DNA of 64,000 nt. Source: Halohasta salina. GTDB lineage: Archaea > Halobacteriota > Halobacteria > Halobacteriales > Haloferacaceae. Made by a program: the position numbers and the translations under genes. The stretch spans positions 1 through 64,000 of the forward strand of contig NZ_JAMZIE010000004.1 of NCBI RefSeq assembly GCF_024178165.1, given 5' to 3'. Position 1 is the first letter of the stretch; the number at the start of each line of letters is the position of its first letter. The notes under the pieces are model-generated. The model ran no database searches. It worked only from the letters and a program-made list of their open reading frames with translations, and was not told the origin of the DNA. Below are positions 26,135 through 36,324 of the stretch, piece after piece.

Positions 26135-27064
26135 ATGCACGATCAACGTGTTCTCGTCACCGGTGGCGCGGGGTTTATCGGCTCGAACCTCGCCAACCAT
26201 CTCGCCGTCGACAACGACGTGATCGCCGTCGACGACACCTACCTCGGGACGCCCGAGAACCTCTCTGAGGCAGTTGAGTTCGTCGAGGCGTCAGTCCTCG
26301 ACGACGATTTTCCTGCAGATGTCGATGTTCTCTTTCATACCGCGGCACTCTCTTCGCGGAATATGCACGAAGAGAACCCCCAGCGTGGCTGTCGGGTCAA
26401 CGTCGAGGGGTTCGTCAACACTGTCGAGCAGGTCCGCAAACAAGGGTGTGAGACCGTCGTCTACGCCTCGACCTCATCGATCTACGGCAGCCGAACCGAA
26501 CCCTCACCGGAGAGTATGGATGTTGAAGCCCATACCGGCTACGAAGCCTCGAAACTCGCCCGCGAACGCTACGCCGAGTACTACGCCAACCACCACGACA
26601 TGTCGATGGCTGGACTTCGGTTCTTCTCGGTCTATCAGGGGTTCGGGGGTAACGAGGCACACAAAGGCGAGTACGCCAACACGGTCGCGCAGTTCGCCGA
26701 TGCCATCGCCAACGACGAGGCTCCGGAACTGTTCGGCGACGGCAGCCAGACGCGTGATTTCACCCACGTCGAGGATGTTAGCCGAGCCTGTGAACTCGCT
26801 GCCGACTACGAGCTGACAGGCGTCTACAACGTCGGTACCGGCGAATCCTACAGCTTTAACAAAATGATCGATCTGATCAACGACACGCTGGGAACAAATA
26901 TCGAACCCAAATATGTCGAGTGTCCGTTCGATGGCTACGTCCACGACACGCTGGCCGACATCACGAAGTTTAATGAGGCGACCGGCTGGGAACCAGAAAT
27001 CGGCTTCGAAGAAGGTGTAAGGCGAGTGTGTGAACCCTATCTCGACGAGTCCATCGACGCGTAG
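26135..27064 (+). CDS. NAD-dependent nucleotide-sugar epimerase
   Basis: A 309-aa extended SDR with VLVTGGAGFIGSNLANHL at its start, the catalytic Ser in YASTSSIYGS near residue 115, and the YxxxK motif as YEASK near residue 139. RFFSVYQGFGGNEAHKGEY marks the substrate-binding half and GDGSQTRDFTHVED the typical epimerase loop. UDP-glucose/GalNAc 4-epimerase-type chemistry is likely. It starts 46 nt after the ABC exporter, probably in the same transcript. It is intact, so it could compensate for the frameshifted epimerase at 21066-22051, though identity between the two is only moderate by eye. It marks the right end of the glycan island. Confidence 0.87.
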   Translation: MHDQRVLVTGGAGFIGSNLANHLAVDNDVIAVDDTYLGTPENLSEAVEFVEASVLDDDFPADVDVLFHTAALSSRNMHEENPQRGCRVNVEGFVNTVEQVRKQGCETVVYASTSSIYGSRTEPSPESMDVEAHTGYEASKLARERYAEYYANHHDMSMAGLRFFSVYQGFGGNEAHKGEYANTVAQFADAIANDEAPELFGDGSQTRDFTHVEDVSRACELAADYELTGVYNVGTGESYSFNKMIDLINDTLGTNIEPKYVECPFDGYVHDTLADITKFNEATGWEPEIGFEEGVRRVCEPYLDESIDA

Positions 27065-27153
27065 CTGGGACTACTGCCAAACGGATTGCTGTTGTACGTA
27101 TCTCACAACGCTCAAGTCGGTCTGCCACCGTTCGTCTCCAAGGAGCACACAGA

Positions 27154-27927
27154 ATGACACATATTAGCGTTATCGGCTGCGGGAACATGGGGGGCGCATT
27201 TATCAAAGGCCTCCACAAAGCGGGCGATCACACGGTAACCGCCTGCGACGTCGACACCGACGTTCTCGACGCGATCGCACCCTACTGCGAGGAAACCACC
27301 ACCGAACTCTCGGTCGCATCCGAGGCCGAGGTGGTCGTGTTGGCGGTCAAACCGGATCTCGTCGGGGCGATCCTGCCGGATCTCGACCTCGACAGCGATC
27401 AGACCCTCCTGTCGATCGCCGCCGGCGTGTCGACGGACCTGCTGGAACCCGAAACCGAGGCCAGCGTCGTCCGTCTGATGCCGAACCTCGCCGCCGAGTA
27501 CGGGATGATGGCCGCCGCCGTCACGGGCGATGTAACCGACGAGATCCGCGAGATACTCGGCGCAGTCGGCGAGTTCGTCGAGGTCAGTGAGTCAGAGATG
27601 GATATCGCCACCGCGGTCAACGGCAGCGGCCCCGCCTTCGTCTTCTACCTTCTCGACGCGATGGCGAAAGCCGGCGTCGACGGCGGCCTCAGTCGAGCGG
27701 AGGCCCGGACGCTCGCCGCCCAGACGTTCAAGGGGGCCGCCGAGACCGTCAAACAGTCCGACAAATCCGTCGAGGACCTGATCGACGCGGTCTGTTCGCC
27801 CAACGGGACGACTATCGAGGGGATGGACGTCCTCTGGGACAGCGACGTCGAAGCCGAAGTCGGCGAGGCCGTGGCCGCCGCCGAGGAGCGCTCGAAGGAA
27901 CTGGCGCGGGACGCCGAGGATGAGTGA
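27154..27927 (+). CDS. proC: Pyrroline-5-carboxylate reductase
   Basis: A 257-aa NAD(P)H-dependent reductase that converts 1-pyrroline-5-carboxylate to L-proline. The Rossmann motif [18 protein letters not shown] is at the start, VVLAVKPD is near residue 67, and the C-terminal dimerisation domain has the P5CR signature region [20 protein letters not shown] near residue 155. Its last codons overlap proB by 8 nt, so it heads a proCBA operon. The whole path from glutamate to proline is therefore encoded in one transcript. Confidence 0.95.
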   Translation: MTHISVIGCGNMGGAFIKGLHKAGDHTVTACDVDTDVLDAIAPYCEETTTELSVASEAEVVVLAVKPDLVGAILPDLDLDSDQTLLSIAAGVSTDLLEPETEASVVRLMPNLAAEYGMMAAAVTGDVTDEIREILGAVGEFVEVSESEMDIATAVNGSGPAFVFYLLDAMAKAGVDGGLSRAEARTLAAQTFKGAAETVKQSDKSVEDLIDAVCSPNGTTIEGMDVLWDSDVEAEVGEAVAAAEERSKELARDAEDE

Positions 27928-28789
27928 GGCCGACGACGAGGTCGAGACGGCTCACGGACAGCAGACCGTCGACCCCGAGACGGCTGCCGCCGCCCGCAAG
28001 CAGGCGGCCGCCGCCGACCGCGTGATCGTCAAAGCCGGGACCAACTCGCTGACCGACAGCGAGTCGAACCTCGACGACGACAAACTCGACAAACTGGTCG
28101 ACGACTTGGTCGACCTGCTGGACCGCGGTAAGGAGGTCATCCTCGTCTCTTCGGGGGCCGTGGGAGCCGGGAAAGGTCGCGTGGGGAACGGCGAGGAGAC
28201 GCTCGAAGAGCTCCAGGCGCTGTCGACGGTGGGGCAATCCCACCTCATGCGACGCTACACCGAGAGCTTCGAGCGCCACGGCTACACGGTCGCCCAGATC
28301 CTGCTCACACAGGACGATCTGGAGAACCCCGACCGGTTTACGAACTTCCACAACACCATCGAGACCCTGCTGGAGTGGGGAATCGTCCCCATCATCAACG
28401 AAAACGACGCGATCGGCACCGAAGAGCTCCGGATCGGCGACAACGACATGATCTCCGCATCCATCGCGATGGGCGTCGACGTCGACCTGCTGGTCACACT
28501 CACCGACGTCGGTGGCGTCTACACGGGCAATCCCAAGGAGGACGACGACGCCGAGTTGATCGAGGCGGTCGGCGAGAACTACGGCTACGTCCAGGACCTG
28601 ATCGAGGAGAGCGCCGCCGAGAGCTTCGGCGGGATTCAAACGAAGGTCTCGGGTGCCCGGACGGTGAGCGAACACGGGATTCCCGCCGTGATCGCGCGGT
28701 CGACCGAGCCCGACGTGCTGGAGCAAATCGCCACTGAAAAACCCGTGGGGACCATATTCGTGCCCATCAACGGTGACCACGATGACTGA
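27920..28789 (+). CDS. proB: Glutamate 5-kinase
   Basis: A 289-aa amino-acid kinase-fold enzyme that phosphorylates L-glutamate with ATP. The motifs are [15 protein letters not shown] near residue 34, [13 protein letters not shown] near residue 75, and [20 protein letters not shown] near residue 155-175. The PUA domain found at the C-terminus of E. coli ProB is missing, so the protein stops after the kinase domain, and feedback inhibition may differ from the bacterial enzyme. The N-terminal 30 residues are a charged extension. The gene overlaps proC (8 nt) and proA (8 nt). Confidence 0.95.
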   Translation: MSEADDEVETAHGQQTVDPETAAAARKQAAAADRVIVKAGTNSLTDSESNLDDDKLDKLVDDLVDLLDRGKEVILVSSGAVGAGKGRVGNGEETLEELQALSTVGQSHLMRRYTESFERHGYTVAQILLTQDDLENPDRFTNFHNTIETLLEWGIVPIINENDAIGTEELRIGDNDMISASIAMGVDVDLLVTLTDVGGVYTGNPKEDDDAELIEAVGENYGYVQDLIEESAAESFGGIQTKVSGARTVSEHGIPAVIARSTEPDVLEQIATEKPVGTIFVPINGDHDD

Positions 28790-30125
28790 CCAAACAACGG
28801 AGCAAAAGGTAGCCGACGCAGAGCGGGCCGCACTGCAACTCGCACAGTGTTCGGAGGCCGAACGAAACCGGGCGCTAGAAGCGATCGCCGACGCCATCGA
28901 GGCCCACAGCGAGGAGATCCTCGCAGCCAACGCCGAGGACGTCGAGGAGGCCGAGAGGATGCTCGAACAGGGGGAGTACACGCAAGCGCTCGTCGACCGC
29001 CTCACCCTCTCGGAGTCGAAGCTCGCCTCGATCGCCGAGATGGTCCGCAGCGTCGCCGCGCAGGACGACCCCCTCGGCGAAACCCTCGAAGCACGCCGAC
29101 TTGACGACGGCCTCGAACTCTACAAGCGCGCGGTCCCCATCGGCGTCATCGGGACGGTCTTCGAGTCCCGACCCGACGCGCTGGTGCAGATCGCCGCATT
29201 AAGCCTCAAATCCGGCAACAGCGTCATCCTCAAGGGTGGCAGCGAGGCCAGCGAATCCAATCGGGTGCTGTACGACATCATCGTCGAGGCCACGAGCGAC
29301 CTGCCCGAGGGGTGGGCGCAGTTGATCGAGGCCCGCGAGGACGTCGACACCCTGCTGGGGATGGACGAGTCGGTCGACCTGCTGATGCCCCGGGGCAGTT
29401 CGGAGTTCGTCCGCTACATTCAGGACAACACCAAGATCCCCGTGCTGGGCCACACCGAGGGCGTCTGTCACGTCTACGTCGACGACGACGCCGATCTGGA
29501 GATGGCCGCCGAAGTCGCCCACGACGCGAAGGTCCAGTATCCCGCCGCCTGCAACGCTGCTGAAACCCTGCTGATCCACGAGTCGGTCGCCGAGGAGTTC
29601 GTGCCGGAGATCGTCGACCGCTACGAGGAGACGGGCGTCGAGATGCGTGGCGACACGCGCGTGCGCGAGATTGCCGATATGGATGCCGCCAGCGACGAGG
29701 ACTGGTCGACTGAGTACGGCGACCTGATCATCTCCCTCAAAATCGTCGACTCGCTTGTCGACGCGGTCGACCACGTCAACACCTACGGCTCGAAACACAC
29801 CGACTCGATCATCACCGAAGACGCCGACGCCGCCAGCGTCTTCATGCAGGGGATCGACTCGGCGAGCGTCTTCCACAACGCGTCGACCCGCTTTTCGGAC
29901 GGCTACCGCTTCGGTCTCGGGGCGGAGGTCGGCATCTCGACGGGCAAGATCCACGCCCGCGGTCCGGTCGGACTGGCGGGACTGACGACCTACCAGTACT
30001 TCCTCGAAGGCGACGGCCAGATCGTCGCCAGCTACTCCGGCGAGAACGCACGTGAGTACATCCACGAGGACTTCGACGGCGAGTGGACGCCCGGGCGATT
30101 GGCCGGGCCGACGATCGAACAGTAG
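28782..30125 (+). CDS. proA: Glutamate-5-semialdehyde dehydrogenase
   Basis: A 447-aa aldehyde-dehydrogenase-fold enzyme that reduces gamma-glutamyl phosphate with NADPH to glutamate semialdehyde. The catalytic Cys lies in [11 protein letters not shown] near residue 250, with [20 protein letters not shown] near residue 125 and [12 protein letters not shown] near residue 150. The ATG at 28782 is preferred; an in-frame GTG lies 9 nt upstream. It overlaps proB by 8 nt and closes the proCBA operon. Downstream (30126-30240) is a short non-coding stretch with an imperfect inverted repeat around gagtagtcgaccgtcgactc that may act in transcript ending. Confidence 0.95.
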   Translation: MTDQTTEQKVADAERAALQLAQCSEAERNRALEAIADAIEAHSEEILAANAEDVEEAERMLEQGEYTQALVDRLTLSESKLASIAEMVRSVAAQDDPLGETLEARRLDDGLELYKRAVPIGVIGTVFESRPDALVQIAALSLKSGNSVILKGGSEASESNRVLYDIIVEATSDLPEGWAQLIEAREDVDTLLGMDESVDLLMPRGSSEFVRYIQDNTKIPVLGHTEGVCHVYVDDDADLEMAAEVAHDAKVQYPAACNAAETLLIHESVAEEFVPEIVDRYEETGVEMRGDTRVREIADMDAASDEDWSTEYGDLIISLKIVDSLVDAVDHVNTYGSKHTDSIITEDADAASVFMQGIDSASVFHNASTRFSDGYRFGLGAEVGISTGKIHARGPVGLAGLTTYQYFLEGDGQIVASYSGENAREYIHEDFDGEWTPGRLAGPTIEQ

Positions 30126-30240
30126 TCGGGAGTAGTCGACCGTCGACTCCGTACTCCGTTCGTCGCTGTGCGCCTCCCGTCATCGCTGCATCGCTCACCT
30201 CCGAGCAACAACTGATGTAGCCCCGTCTCCAACAACCCGT

Positions 30241-31815
30241 ATGCACCAACCCATCGTCGGGGAGCCCCCCGACTACAGCCTCTCGACCGACGAGGTGCCG
30301 TGGGTTCTGGGCACCCAACTCACCCGGCAGTGTGGGCCGGTCGCCCGGGCACCCGAGGGCAGCGATGTCCTGCTGATCGAAGCCCGCGACTTTGCTGCCC
30401 GGATGCCGTACCACCACCACAAGCTGACGCTCGTCTTTTCGGCGATGCGGCAGTTCCGGGACCGCCTGCGCCGGGACGGCTACGACGTTACCTACATTCG
30501 GGCCGACTCCTTCGGCGACGGACTGTCGACCTTCTTCGAGAACAACCCCGACAGCCGACTCGTCGCCATGCGGTCGCCGAGCTACGGCTCCGAACACCGA
30601 TTCGGTGAACTCGCAGAGGAGGCTGGCGGCGAGGTTCGCTTCGTCGACAACGAACTCTTTGTTAGCACGCGACAGGCGTTCGACGAGTGGGCCAACGGCG
30701 GTTCCAGCGGGAAGTCGACGTTCAAACACGAGCGGTTCTACCGCTGGATGCGCCGGGAGTCGGGCGTGCTGATGGACGGCGAAGACCCGGTCGGCGGTGA
30801 CTGGAACTACGACGACGAGAACCAAGCGTTCCCACCCGACGACTGGGAGCCGCCCGCCGTCCCCGAGCAGGACCTTGACCCAATCGTCGAGGAGACCGCG
30901 GCGTGGGTCGAGTCGACCTTCGACACGTGGGGCAGCACCGATCTGGCCGACTTCCACTGGCCCACCACACGACAGGCGGCGTGCGAACACCTCCACCACT
31001 TCGTCACCGAGCGACTGCCGGAATTCGGTCCGTATCAGGACGCGATGCGGGCCGACGACTGGGCGATGGCCCACAGTCTCCTCAGTTCGTCAGTCAACCT
31101 CGGGCTGCTCCACCCGCTGGAGGTGATCGAGGAGATCGAAGCCGCCTACGAGACTCGGGACCTCCCGTTGAACTCCGTCGAGGGGTCCATTCGTCAGATT
31201 CTGGGGTGGCGGGAGTTCATGCGGCACGTCTACCGCCACACGATGCCGGAACTGGCGACGGCCAACCAGCTGGGCGCGCCGCACGACCTCCCGGAACTGT
31301 ACTGGAGCGGCGAGACGAACATGCAGTGTCTCTCGGAGACCGTCGACGACGTCCACCGCCGGGGGTATGCCCACCACATCCAGCGGCTGATGATCCTGGC
31401 TAACTTCGCCACGCTGTGGGGCATCGAGCCGCGTGAACTCAACGCGTGGTTCCACGCGACCTACGTCGACGCCTACCACTGGGTGACGACGCCGAACGTG
31501 GTCGAGATGGGCCAGTACGGCCACGGCGTCTTCGCCACCAAACCCTACGTCTCGTCGGCCAACTACGTCGACCGAATGTCCGACTACTGTGGGGACTGCC
31601 AGTATTACAAGACGAAGACCACCGGCGAGGGGGCCTGCCCGTTCAACGCGCTGTACTGGGACTTTCTGGATCGAAACGAAGACACCCTCCGAAGCAACCA
31701 CCGGATGGGACTGATGTACAGCCACGTCGACAACAAGCAGGAGGCCGACGAGATGGACGAGATCCGCCAGCGGGTCGACGAACTCCGGGCGATGGCCGAC
31801 GACGGAACACTGTGA
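30241..31815 (+). CDS. FeS-type photolyase/cryptochrome (PhrB-like, DPRP family)
   Basis: A 524-aa member of the deoxyribodipyrimidine photolyase-related family (PF04244), the FeS-BCP/prokaryotic (6-4) photolyase group. The C-terminal FAD-binding half has RQILGWREFMRHVYRH near residue 320, and WFHATYVDAYHWV and GQYGHGVFATKPY near residues 400-430. Four candidate cluster ligands are Cys360 or so in NMQCLSETV and the run DYCGDCQYY plus GACPFN near 445-470, matching the [4Fe-4S] ligands of Agrobacterium PhrB. FAD, a lumazine-type antenna and the FeS cluster are expected from the family. The probable role is light-driven DNA repair, which suits a sunlit brine. It is transcribed alone after the proline operon. 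Confidence 0.9.
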   Translation: MHQPIVGEPPDYSLSTDEVPWVLGTQLTRQCGPVARAPEGSDVLLIEARDFAARMPYHHHKLTLVFSAMRQFRDRLRRDGYDVTYIRADSFGDGLSTFFENNPDSRLVAMRSPSYGSEHRFGELAEEAGGEVRFVDNELFVSTRQAFDEWANGGSSGKSTFKHERFYRWMRRESGVLMDGEDPVGGDWNYDDENQAFPPDDWEPPAVPEQDLDPIVEETAAWVESTFDTWGSTDLADFHWPTTRQAACEHLHHFVTERLPEFGPYQDAMRADDWAMAHSLLSSSVNLGLLHPLEVIEEIEAAYETRDLPLNSVEGSIRQILGWREFMRHVYRHTMPELATANQLGAPHDLPELYWSGETNMQCLSETVDDVHRRGYAHHIQRLMILANFATLWGIEPRELNAWFHATYVDAYHWVTTPNVVEMGQYGHGVFATKPYVSSANYVDRMSDYCGDCQYYKTKTTGEGACPFNALYWDFLDRNEDTLRSNHRMGLMYSHVDNKQEADEMDEIRQRVDELRAMADDGTL

Positions 31816-31863
31816 GCGTACCGACCCCCGAGACCATTTACCGGTTCGACGCCAACGGAGCGT

Positions 31864-32028
31864 ATGCTTCGACTGCGATTTTTCGCCTGTCGACGGTGCG
31901 AAACCGTGTTTGCCGACCCTGAAGAACCACCGGGCTGTGACTGTGGCACCGACGCGTCGCTGGAGGAGATCACCGACGACGTGCAGGCCGAACCCTACTT
32001 CACCCAGTTGCGTGAAGCCGACACGTGA
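31864..32028 (+). CDS. Small zinc-finger-like protein, 54 aa
   Basis: A short frame starts MLRLRFFACRRCETVFADPE and then PPGCDCGTDASLEEI. It holds a CxxC pair (CRRC) and a CDC pair 12 residues later, the pattern of haloarchaeal zinc-finger micro-proteins. Codon use is strongly G/C at third positions and acidic residues dominate the C-terminus, as in real genes of this genome. It follows the photolyase gene by 48 nt and could be co-transcribed. The function is unknown; small Zn-finger proteins of this class are thought to bind nucleic acid or protein partners. Confidence 0.65.
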   Translation: MLRLRFFACRRCETVFADPEEPPGCDCGTDASLEEITDDVQAEPYFTQLREADT

Positions 32029-32105
32029 TTTCAGCGAACTGAGACGACCGAGGATTTAATCGCTCCAAGCTCGTGGTGTACGTTGCCATGTGACATCACG
32101 TCGAC

Positions 32106-32243
32106 ATGGAGATCGATTGGGATGCGGTTGTCGAAGACCAGGAGCCGGAGACCGAAAAAATCGATACGGATGAGGAACCTGAGGAGCGGGCCGTCGACGG
32201 CGAGGCGTCGACGCCCGAAATCACGGCCCCGGCCGACGACTGA
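32106..32243 (+). CDS. Small acidic hypothetical protein, 45 aa
   Basis: The frame starts MEIDWDAVVEDQEPETEKID and ends APADD, with 17 Asp/Glu residues by count and almost no hydrophobic core. An in-frame stop lies 15 nt upstream of the ATG, fixing the start. An A/T-rich element (gatttaatc, about 32054) lies roughly 50 nt upstream. Extreme acidity is typical of soluble haloarchaeal peptides and the end is clean before the convergent pyruvate kinase gene (72 nt later). No family is recognised and no function is proposed. It might be unexpressed. Confidence 0.45.
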   Translation: MEIDWDAVVEDQEPETEKIDTDEEPEERAVDGEASTPEITAPADD

Positions 32244-32315
32244 CCGCCCAGTCGATCCATCAGAACAGATGGACTCATCGCTCGTTTTTATACACCTACC
32301 CCGCCGGAGCGGTCG

Positions 32316-34070
32316 CTATCGCTCTGCGGGGTCGAGTTGACTGACCGAGCCGCGGTAGATAATACCGCGCTCCGCGTCGAGAGTCACCGTCTCCCCGTCA
32401 CCGATGTCGCCGGTCAGATCCGCACTGGAGACGGTCGGAATATCGCCGTCGCGTGCCACCGACGTTGCACTGTTCGGCTCACTGCGGCAGTCGACGATCC
32501 CCGCGATCTCTGCTGGCTCGCCGGTCAGTTCACCATCGAACTCGCGCCGGATCCCAACGATCGAATCCGCGGGCACGTCCGACAGGCCGCCGGAGTCGAT
32601 CCAGTGGAACGCCCCGACAGCGACGCCGTCGACGACCGACTCGCCGGAGCCGACCGTCTCGGTGGCGACGTGGATCTTGAGGGTGTTCGAGGAGTGCGTC
32701 CCGTCGAGTTCGGTCATCATTCCCGAGAGGACGACGACCGTATCGCCGCTGTCGACGGCCTCGGTTTCGAGTCCGGTCTGGACCGCGTTCTCGATGATGG
32801 CGCTGGCTCCCTCGGAAGTGTAGGGGGTGGTCTCGGAGATGATCCCCCACGACAGCGCGAGTCGACGGCGGACCTCGTCGCTCGGCGTCGAGCCCACGAT
32901 CGGCACCGACGGCCGGAATTTGGAGACCTTTTGGGCCGTATACCCCGACTCGCTCGCCGCAACGATGGCGCTCGCGTCGATGTCGCCGACGAGATATCTG
33001 GCGGCTCGCGCCAGCGCATCCGTCTGTGGCACATCCGCCTCCGGCACGTTCTGCTCGACGGTTTGTTTGTACTCCTCGCTGCGTTCGACGTCCCGAACGA
33101 TCCGATCCATCGTCTCGACGACCAGCGGCGGGTGAGCCCCCATCGCCGTCTCGCCCGACAGCATCACGGCGTCGGTGCCGTCGAGGACCGCGTTGGCCAC
33201 GTCGGAGGCCTCCGCGCGGGTCGGTCGACGGCTCTCGGTCATCGAGTCGAGCATCTCGGTGGCCGTGATGACGGGGACGCCGGCGTTCCGACACTTGCGG
33301 ATGATCCGTTTCTGGGTCATCGGCACGTCTTCGAGCGGCATCTCGACGCCGAGATCTCCACGGGCGACCATGACGCCGTAGGCCGCGTCGATGATGCTGT
33401 CGACGTTGTCGACGGCGACATCGCGTTCGATTTTGGCGATGACGGGGATGTCCGCGCCCAACTCTTGGAGGGTGTCGCTGATCTCGTGGACGAACGCGCC
33501 GTCGCGGACGAAGGAGGCCGCGACGAAGTCGACCCCTTTGTCGGCGGCGACTTCGAGTTCCTGCCGGTCCTTTTCAGTGACCGTCGGCAATCCGAGTTCG
33601 ACACCCGGCACGTTGACGCCCTTTCGACCCCCGAGTTCGCCGCCGTTCTTGACGGTGACCGTAACGCCCTCGTCGTCGACGGCCTCGACAGTCGTCTCGA
33701 TCCGGCCGTCGTCGAGCAGGATCCGGTCTCCGGGGTCGACGGCGGTCAGACTGTGTGAGACCCCCACTTCCTCGGGAGTCGCCTCCTCGCCCTCGACGAA
33801 CCGGACCGTCGAGTCGGCTTCGAGTCGGATTTTGTCGTCGATCGGCGCGGTGCGGATTTCGGGGCCGGGCAGGTCGTGCATCACGGCGACCGGGCGGTCG
33901 GTCTTTGCGTCGACCTCGCGGACCCGGTCGATTACCGTCCGCCGGTGGTCGGGCGTCCCGTGGCTCGCGTTCATCCGGGCGACCGACATCCCGGCTTCGG
34001 CGAGGGCTTCGAGCGTCGCCGGCGAGTCCGAGGCCGGACCGATCGTACAGACGATCTTTGCGTTTCGCAT
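32316..34070 (-). CDS. pyk: Pyruvate kinase with C-terminal PEP-utiliser-like domain
   Basis: A 584-aa pyruvate kinase. The barrel begins RNAKIVCTIGPASDSP with VARMNASHG, and the Mg/PEP segment is VMVARGDLGVEMPLEDVP near residue 235. The catalytic-loop region TATEMLDSMTESRRPTRAEA is near residue 265, and the C-terminal domain has VAASESGYTAQKVSKFRP near residue 365. The last 100 or so residues exceed the about 475-aa core and end with an ECTS-like domain (IVDCRSEPNSATSVARDGDI), comparable to the extra domain of Bacillus pyruvate kinases but lacking the TSHAA His. It catalyses PEP + ADP to pyruvate + ATP. It is convergent with the small 45-aa gene. Confidence 0.95.
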   Translation of the reverse strand: MRNAKIVCTIGPASDSPATLEALAEAGMSVARMNASHGTPDHRRTVIDRVREVDAKTDRPVAVMHDLPGPEIRTAPIDDKIRLEADSTVRFVEGEEATPEEVGVSHSLTAVDPGDRILLDDGRIETTVEAVDDEGVTVTVKNGGELGGRKGVNVPGVELGLPTVTEKDRQELEVAADKGVDFVAASFVRDGAFVHEISDTLQELGADIPVIAKIERDVAVDNVDSIIDAAYGVMVARGDLGVEMPLEDVPMTQKRIIRKCRNAGVPVITATEMLDSMTESRRPTRAEASDVANAVLDGTDAVMLSGETAMGAHPPLVVETMDRIVRDVERSEEYKQTVEQNVPEADVPQTDALARAARYLVGDIDASAIVAASESGYTAQKVSKFRPSVPIVGSTPSDEVRRRLALSWGIISETTPYTSEGASAIIENAVQTGLETEAVDSGDTVVVLSGMMTELDGTHSSNTLKIHVATETVGSGESVVDGVAVGAFHWIDSGGLSDVPADSIVGIRREFDGELTGEPAEIAGIVDCRSEPNSATSVARDGDIPTVSSADLTGDIGDGETVTLDAERGIIYRGSVSQLDPAER

Positions 34071-34167
34071 TACTGTGTCACTCCCGACGTGTTATCGGAT
34101 GTGGATTGGTGACTGTTCACATTATGACAGTTGGCTGGCAGATATAAAAATCGAGTTCACGGTTCGA

Positions 34168-35643
34168 CTACCCGTCCAGTGTGCCAACCGCGCTGTACGT
34201 TTCGTCCTCGTATCGGATCGTGACCGTCTCGTTTTCCTCGTAGCCGGCCAGTCGGAGCGCAGTGCCGCGGTCGGTCTTCACGCGGACCGCGTCGACATCC
34301 GCGTCGAACAGCGGCAGCGCGTTCCGGAGTCCTCTGAACGGTCGGCGAGGAAGCTGTTCGGGGACCAGCTCTCGATCCGGCTCACCGTCGGCCCGGCGCA
34401 CCGTGAACGTCGCCGGTCGACGGGCCTCGGCGTGGTTCGGAAGCTCGACGACGGTCGTCGAGCCCTCCTCGACGATTTCGGCGTCCGACTCGATGTCGAC
34501 CGCGATGGCCGGCGCGTCGACCGCGAGTAGCGCGGCGTACTGTTCGGTCTCGGTGTCGAAGCCGCCGGTGTAGGCGTAGAGCCCGCCACCGAGGAAACCG
34601 ACCGCTCGGCCGTCGGTCGACGAGGGGGCGGCCTCGTGATAGACGCCGAGTTCGGTTGCCGAGCGGTCGCCGGGGGTAAGTTCGGCCGCCGGCTGGGGCC
34701 ACTCCCACGGCGCGATCGGGTACCACCCACCGTCGACGAGCTTGTGGAGCCGCCAGTAGTAGGGGTTTCCGGAGATCGACTCCCGGCTGTGGTTGACGAG
34801 TTCGAAGCCGATCCGTTCGGGCGGCTCCACCTGCTCGGCGTCGGGCCGGAGGAACCGCTCGGTCGACGGCGTCGACTCATGGTACCAGACGGTCGACTGC
34901 TCGCCCGGCAGCCCCGGCGGCTCGCGGCCGGCCAACCCGGAGTTTCCGTCGGGCCCCGGCTCGTCGGTCGACCACGCGACGATGGCCAGCCGGTCGTCCC
35001 GTTCGAACCGATACCGGCCGGGACCGATCGGCGGCTCGTCGTCGAGATGGTGGCCGACGAGGTGGTACTCGGCGACGAAGCCGGTCTCGCCGTCGACGGT
35101 CACGGTCTCGGCATACCAGTCGTCGCCGAGGTCCGCCAACCGCCACCGGCCGTCGTCCCGCTCGGTGGTCGGGACAGTTTCGGCGAGCGGATGGGCCTCG
35201 GTCGGCGCGAGGTAGACCGTCGTTCGATCGCCCTCGGTCATCCGTGCGAGCGACGGCGAGTCCAGCGGCCCGAGCCGCCGGAGTTCGAGCGGCTGTTCGA
35301 ACGGTCTGGTGTTGGCGACGGTGGCGACGAGGGTCGCAGGGGCCTCGGCGGTCGCGCCGCTGCGGAAATCCATCCCTACCGCAAAGCCGTCGTCGGTTCG
35401 CTGCCCGCGACCAACGATCGCCGCCGTCAGCGGTGCCGTCTCGAAGTCGACGACCGTCGGCTCCCTGAACGTCGGCAGCTCGTCGACCGACTGCCAGAAG
35501 TCGTCGTCGGACCCACCCGAGTCGTCGGATCCGGTCGATTCGTTCGCGGCCGCATCGGGTTCGGCGGGCGCGTCGTCGACACAGCCGGCAAGCCCGAAGA
35601 CTGCGGCCGTCGTCGCCCCCGAAAGCACGGTTCGGCGGTTCAT
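34168..35643 (-). CDS. Putative Tat-exported lipoprotein, 491 aa
   Basis: The N-terminus MNRRTVLSGATTAAVFGLAGC has a twin-arginine pair, a hydrophobic stretch and a lipobox ending in Cys21. This is the signal of haloarchaeal lipoproteins exported folded by Tat. An acidic low-complexity linker (about residues 25-50) then precedes a soluble domain of no family I recognise, with repeated beta-rich segments and Pro/Gly-rich loops. The mature protein is expected on the outside of the cell membrane. It is transcribed alone, 97 nt after pyruvate kinase starts in the same direction. Its function is unknown and no metal or catalytic motif stands out. Confidence 0.75.
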   Translation of the reverse strand: MNRRTVLSGATTAAVFGLAGCVDDAPAEPDAAANESTGSDDSGGSDDDFWQSVDELPTFREPTVVDFETAPLTAAIVGRGQRTDDGFAVGMDFRSGATAEAPATLVATVANTRPFEQPLELRRLGPLDSPSLARMTEGDRTTVYLAPTEAHPLAETVPTTERDDGRWRLADLGDDWYAETVTVDGETGFVAEYHLVGHHLDDEPPIGPGRYRFERDDRLAIVAWSTDEPGPDGNSGLAGREPPGLPGEQSTVWYHESTPSTERFLRPDAEQVEPPERIGFELVNHSRESISGNPYYWRLHKLVDGGWYPIAPWEWPQPAAELTPGDRSATELGVYHEAAPSSTDGRAVGFLGGGLYAYTGGFDTETEQYAALLAVDAPAIAVDIESDAEIVEEGSTTVVELPNHAEARRPATFTVRRADGEPDRELVPEQLPRRPFRGLRNALPLFDADVDAVRVKTDRGTALRLAGYEENETVTIRYEDETYSAVGTLDG

Positions 35644-35712
35644 GTCCGCAGACGCGTCGGTTCGAGTAAATAGTTTCTGCAGACTGAAACGTTGAGTTGG
35701 TTGACCGACGGA

Positions 35713-36324
35713 CTACAGCGCTTCGAGGTCCGCACGGGAGTTCACGTCGCGGAGGCTCCGCCAGTCGGTGTGGGCCGCGACCGTCGACGCCGGGATCACC
35801 ACGGTATCGATCTCGTCGAGCGCACCGTGGAGGCTCCGCCGGTCGGCCGCCAGCTGCCGGGTGGCGACTGCCTCCAGTCGGTTGGCCCGGTAGACCGCCT
35901 GCGTCGGCTGGAGATGGCCTCCTTCGAGTTCGGGAATGGCTGCGTCGTGGCCCGCCGCCCGCTCGAAGAGGAACGACACGAACGCGGGGTCGAGGAAGGG
36001 CATGTCGCAGGCGACGACCGCGGCGTAAGTCGTCTCGACGGCCCCGCAGCTGGCGGCGAGGCCGGCCAGCGGCCCGCCGTCCGGTTCGGGATCGTGGACG
36101 AACGCGACCGGCGTATCAGTGACGCCTGCGAGTGCCGTCTCGAAGGCCGGCTGCTGGTCGGTCCGGCAGCTGACGACGAGGCGGTCGACGACGCCCGCGA
36201 GGCGGTCGACGACGCGGGCGAGCATGGGACGGCCGTCGACGGTCGCCAGCGCCTTGTCGGCCCCCTCGAAGCGGGTCGAGTAGCCGCCGGCCAACACCAC
36301 GCCGCTCCGTGGGCGATCGGTCAT
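35713..36324 (-). CDS. mobA: Molybdenum cofactor guanylyltransferase
   Basis: A 203-aa nucleotidyltransferase. Directly after the chosen ATG comes SGVVLAGGYSTRFEGADKAL, the MobA GTP-binding loop (LAGGxSxRxGxDKA), and later VVACDMPFLDP near residue 100, which holds the metal Asp. MobA links GMP to Mo-molybdopterin to form the MGD cofactor needed by DMSO-reductase-family enzymes, and such an enzyme is encoded at 42813-45167. The frame is open upstream to 36675, but the conserved loop starts at residue 3 of the ATG 36324 frame, so that start is firm. Its neighbourhood supports its role in the molybdoenzyme module. Confidence 0.9.
   Translation of the reverse strand: MTDRPRSGVVLAGGYSTRFEGADKALATVDGRPMLARVVDRLAGVVDRLVVSCRTDQQPAFETALAGVTDTPVAFVHDPEPDGGPLAGLAASCGAVETTYAAVVACDMPFLDPAFVSFLFERAAGHDAAIPELEGGHLQPTQAVYRANRLEAVATRQLAADRRSLHGALDEIDTVVIPASTVAAHTDWRSLRDVNSRADLEAL

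Noticed and set aside
32337-33758. Long plus-strand open frame opposite pyruvate kinase
   Set aside because: Antisense shadow of a high-GC gene; the pyruvate kinase signature is on the minus strand.
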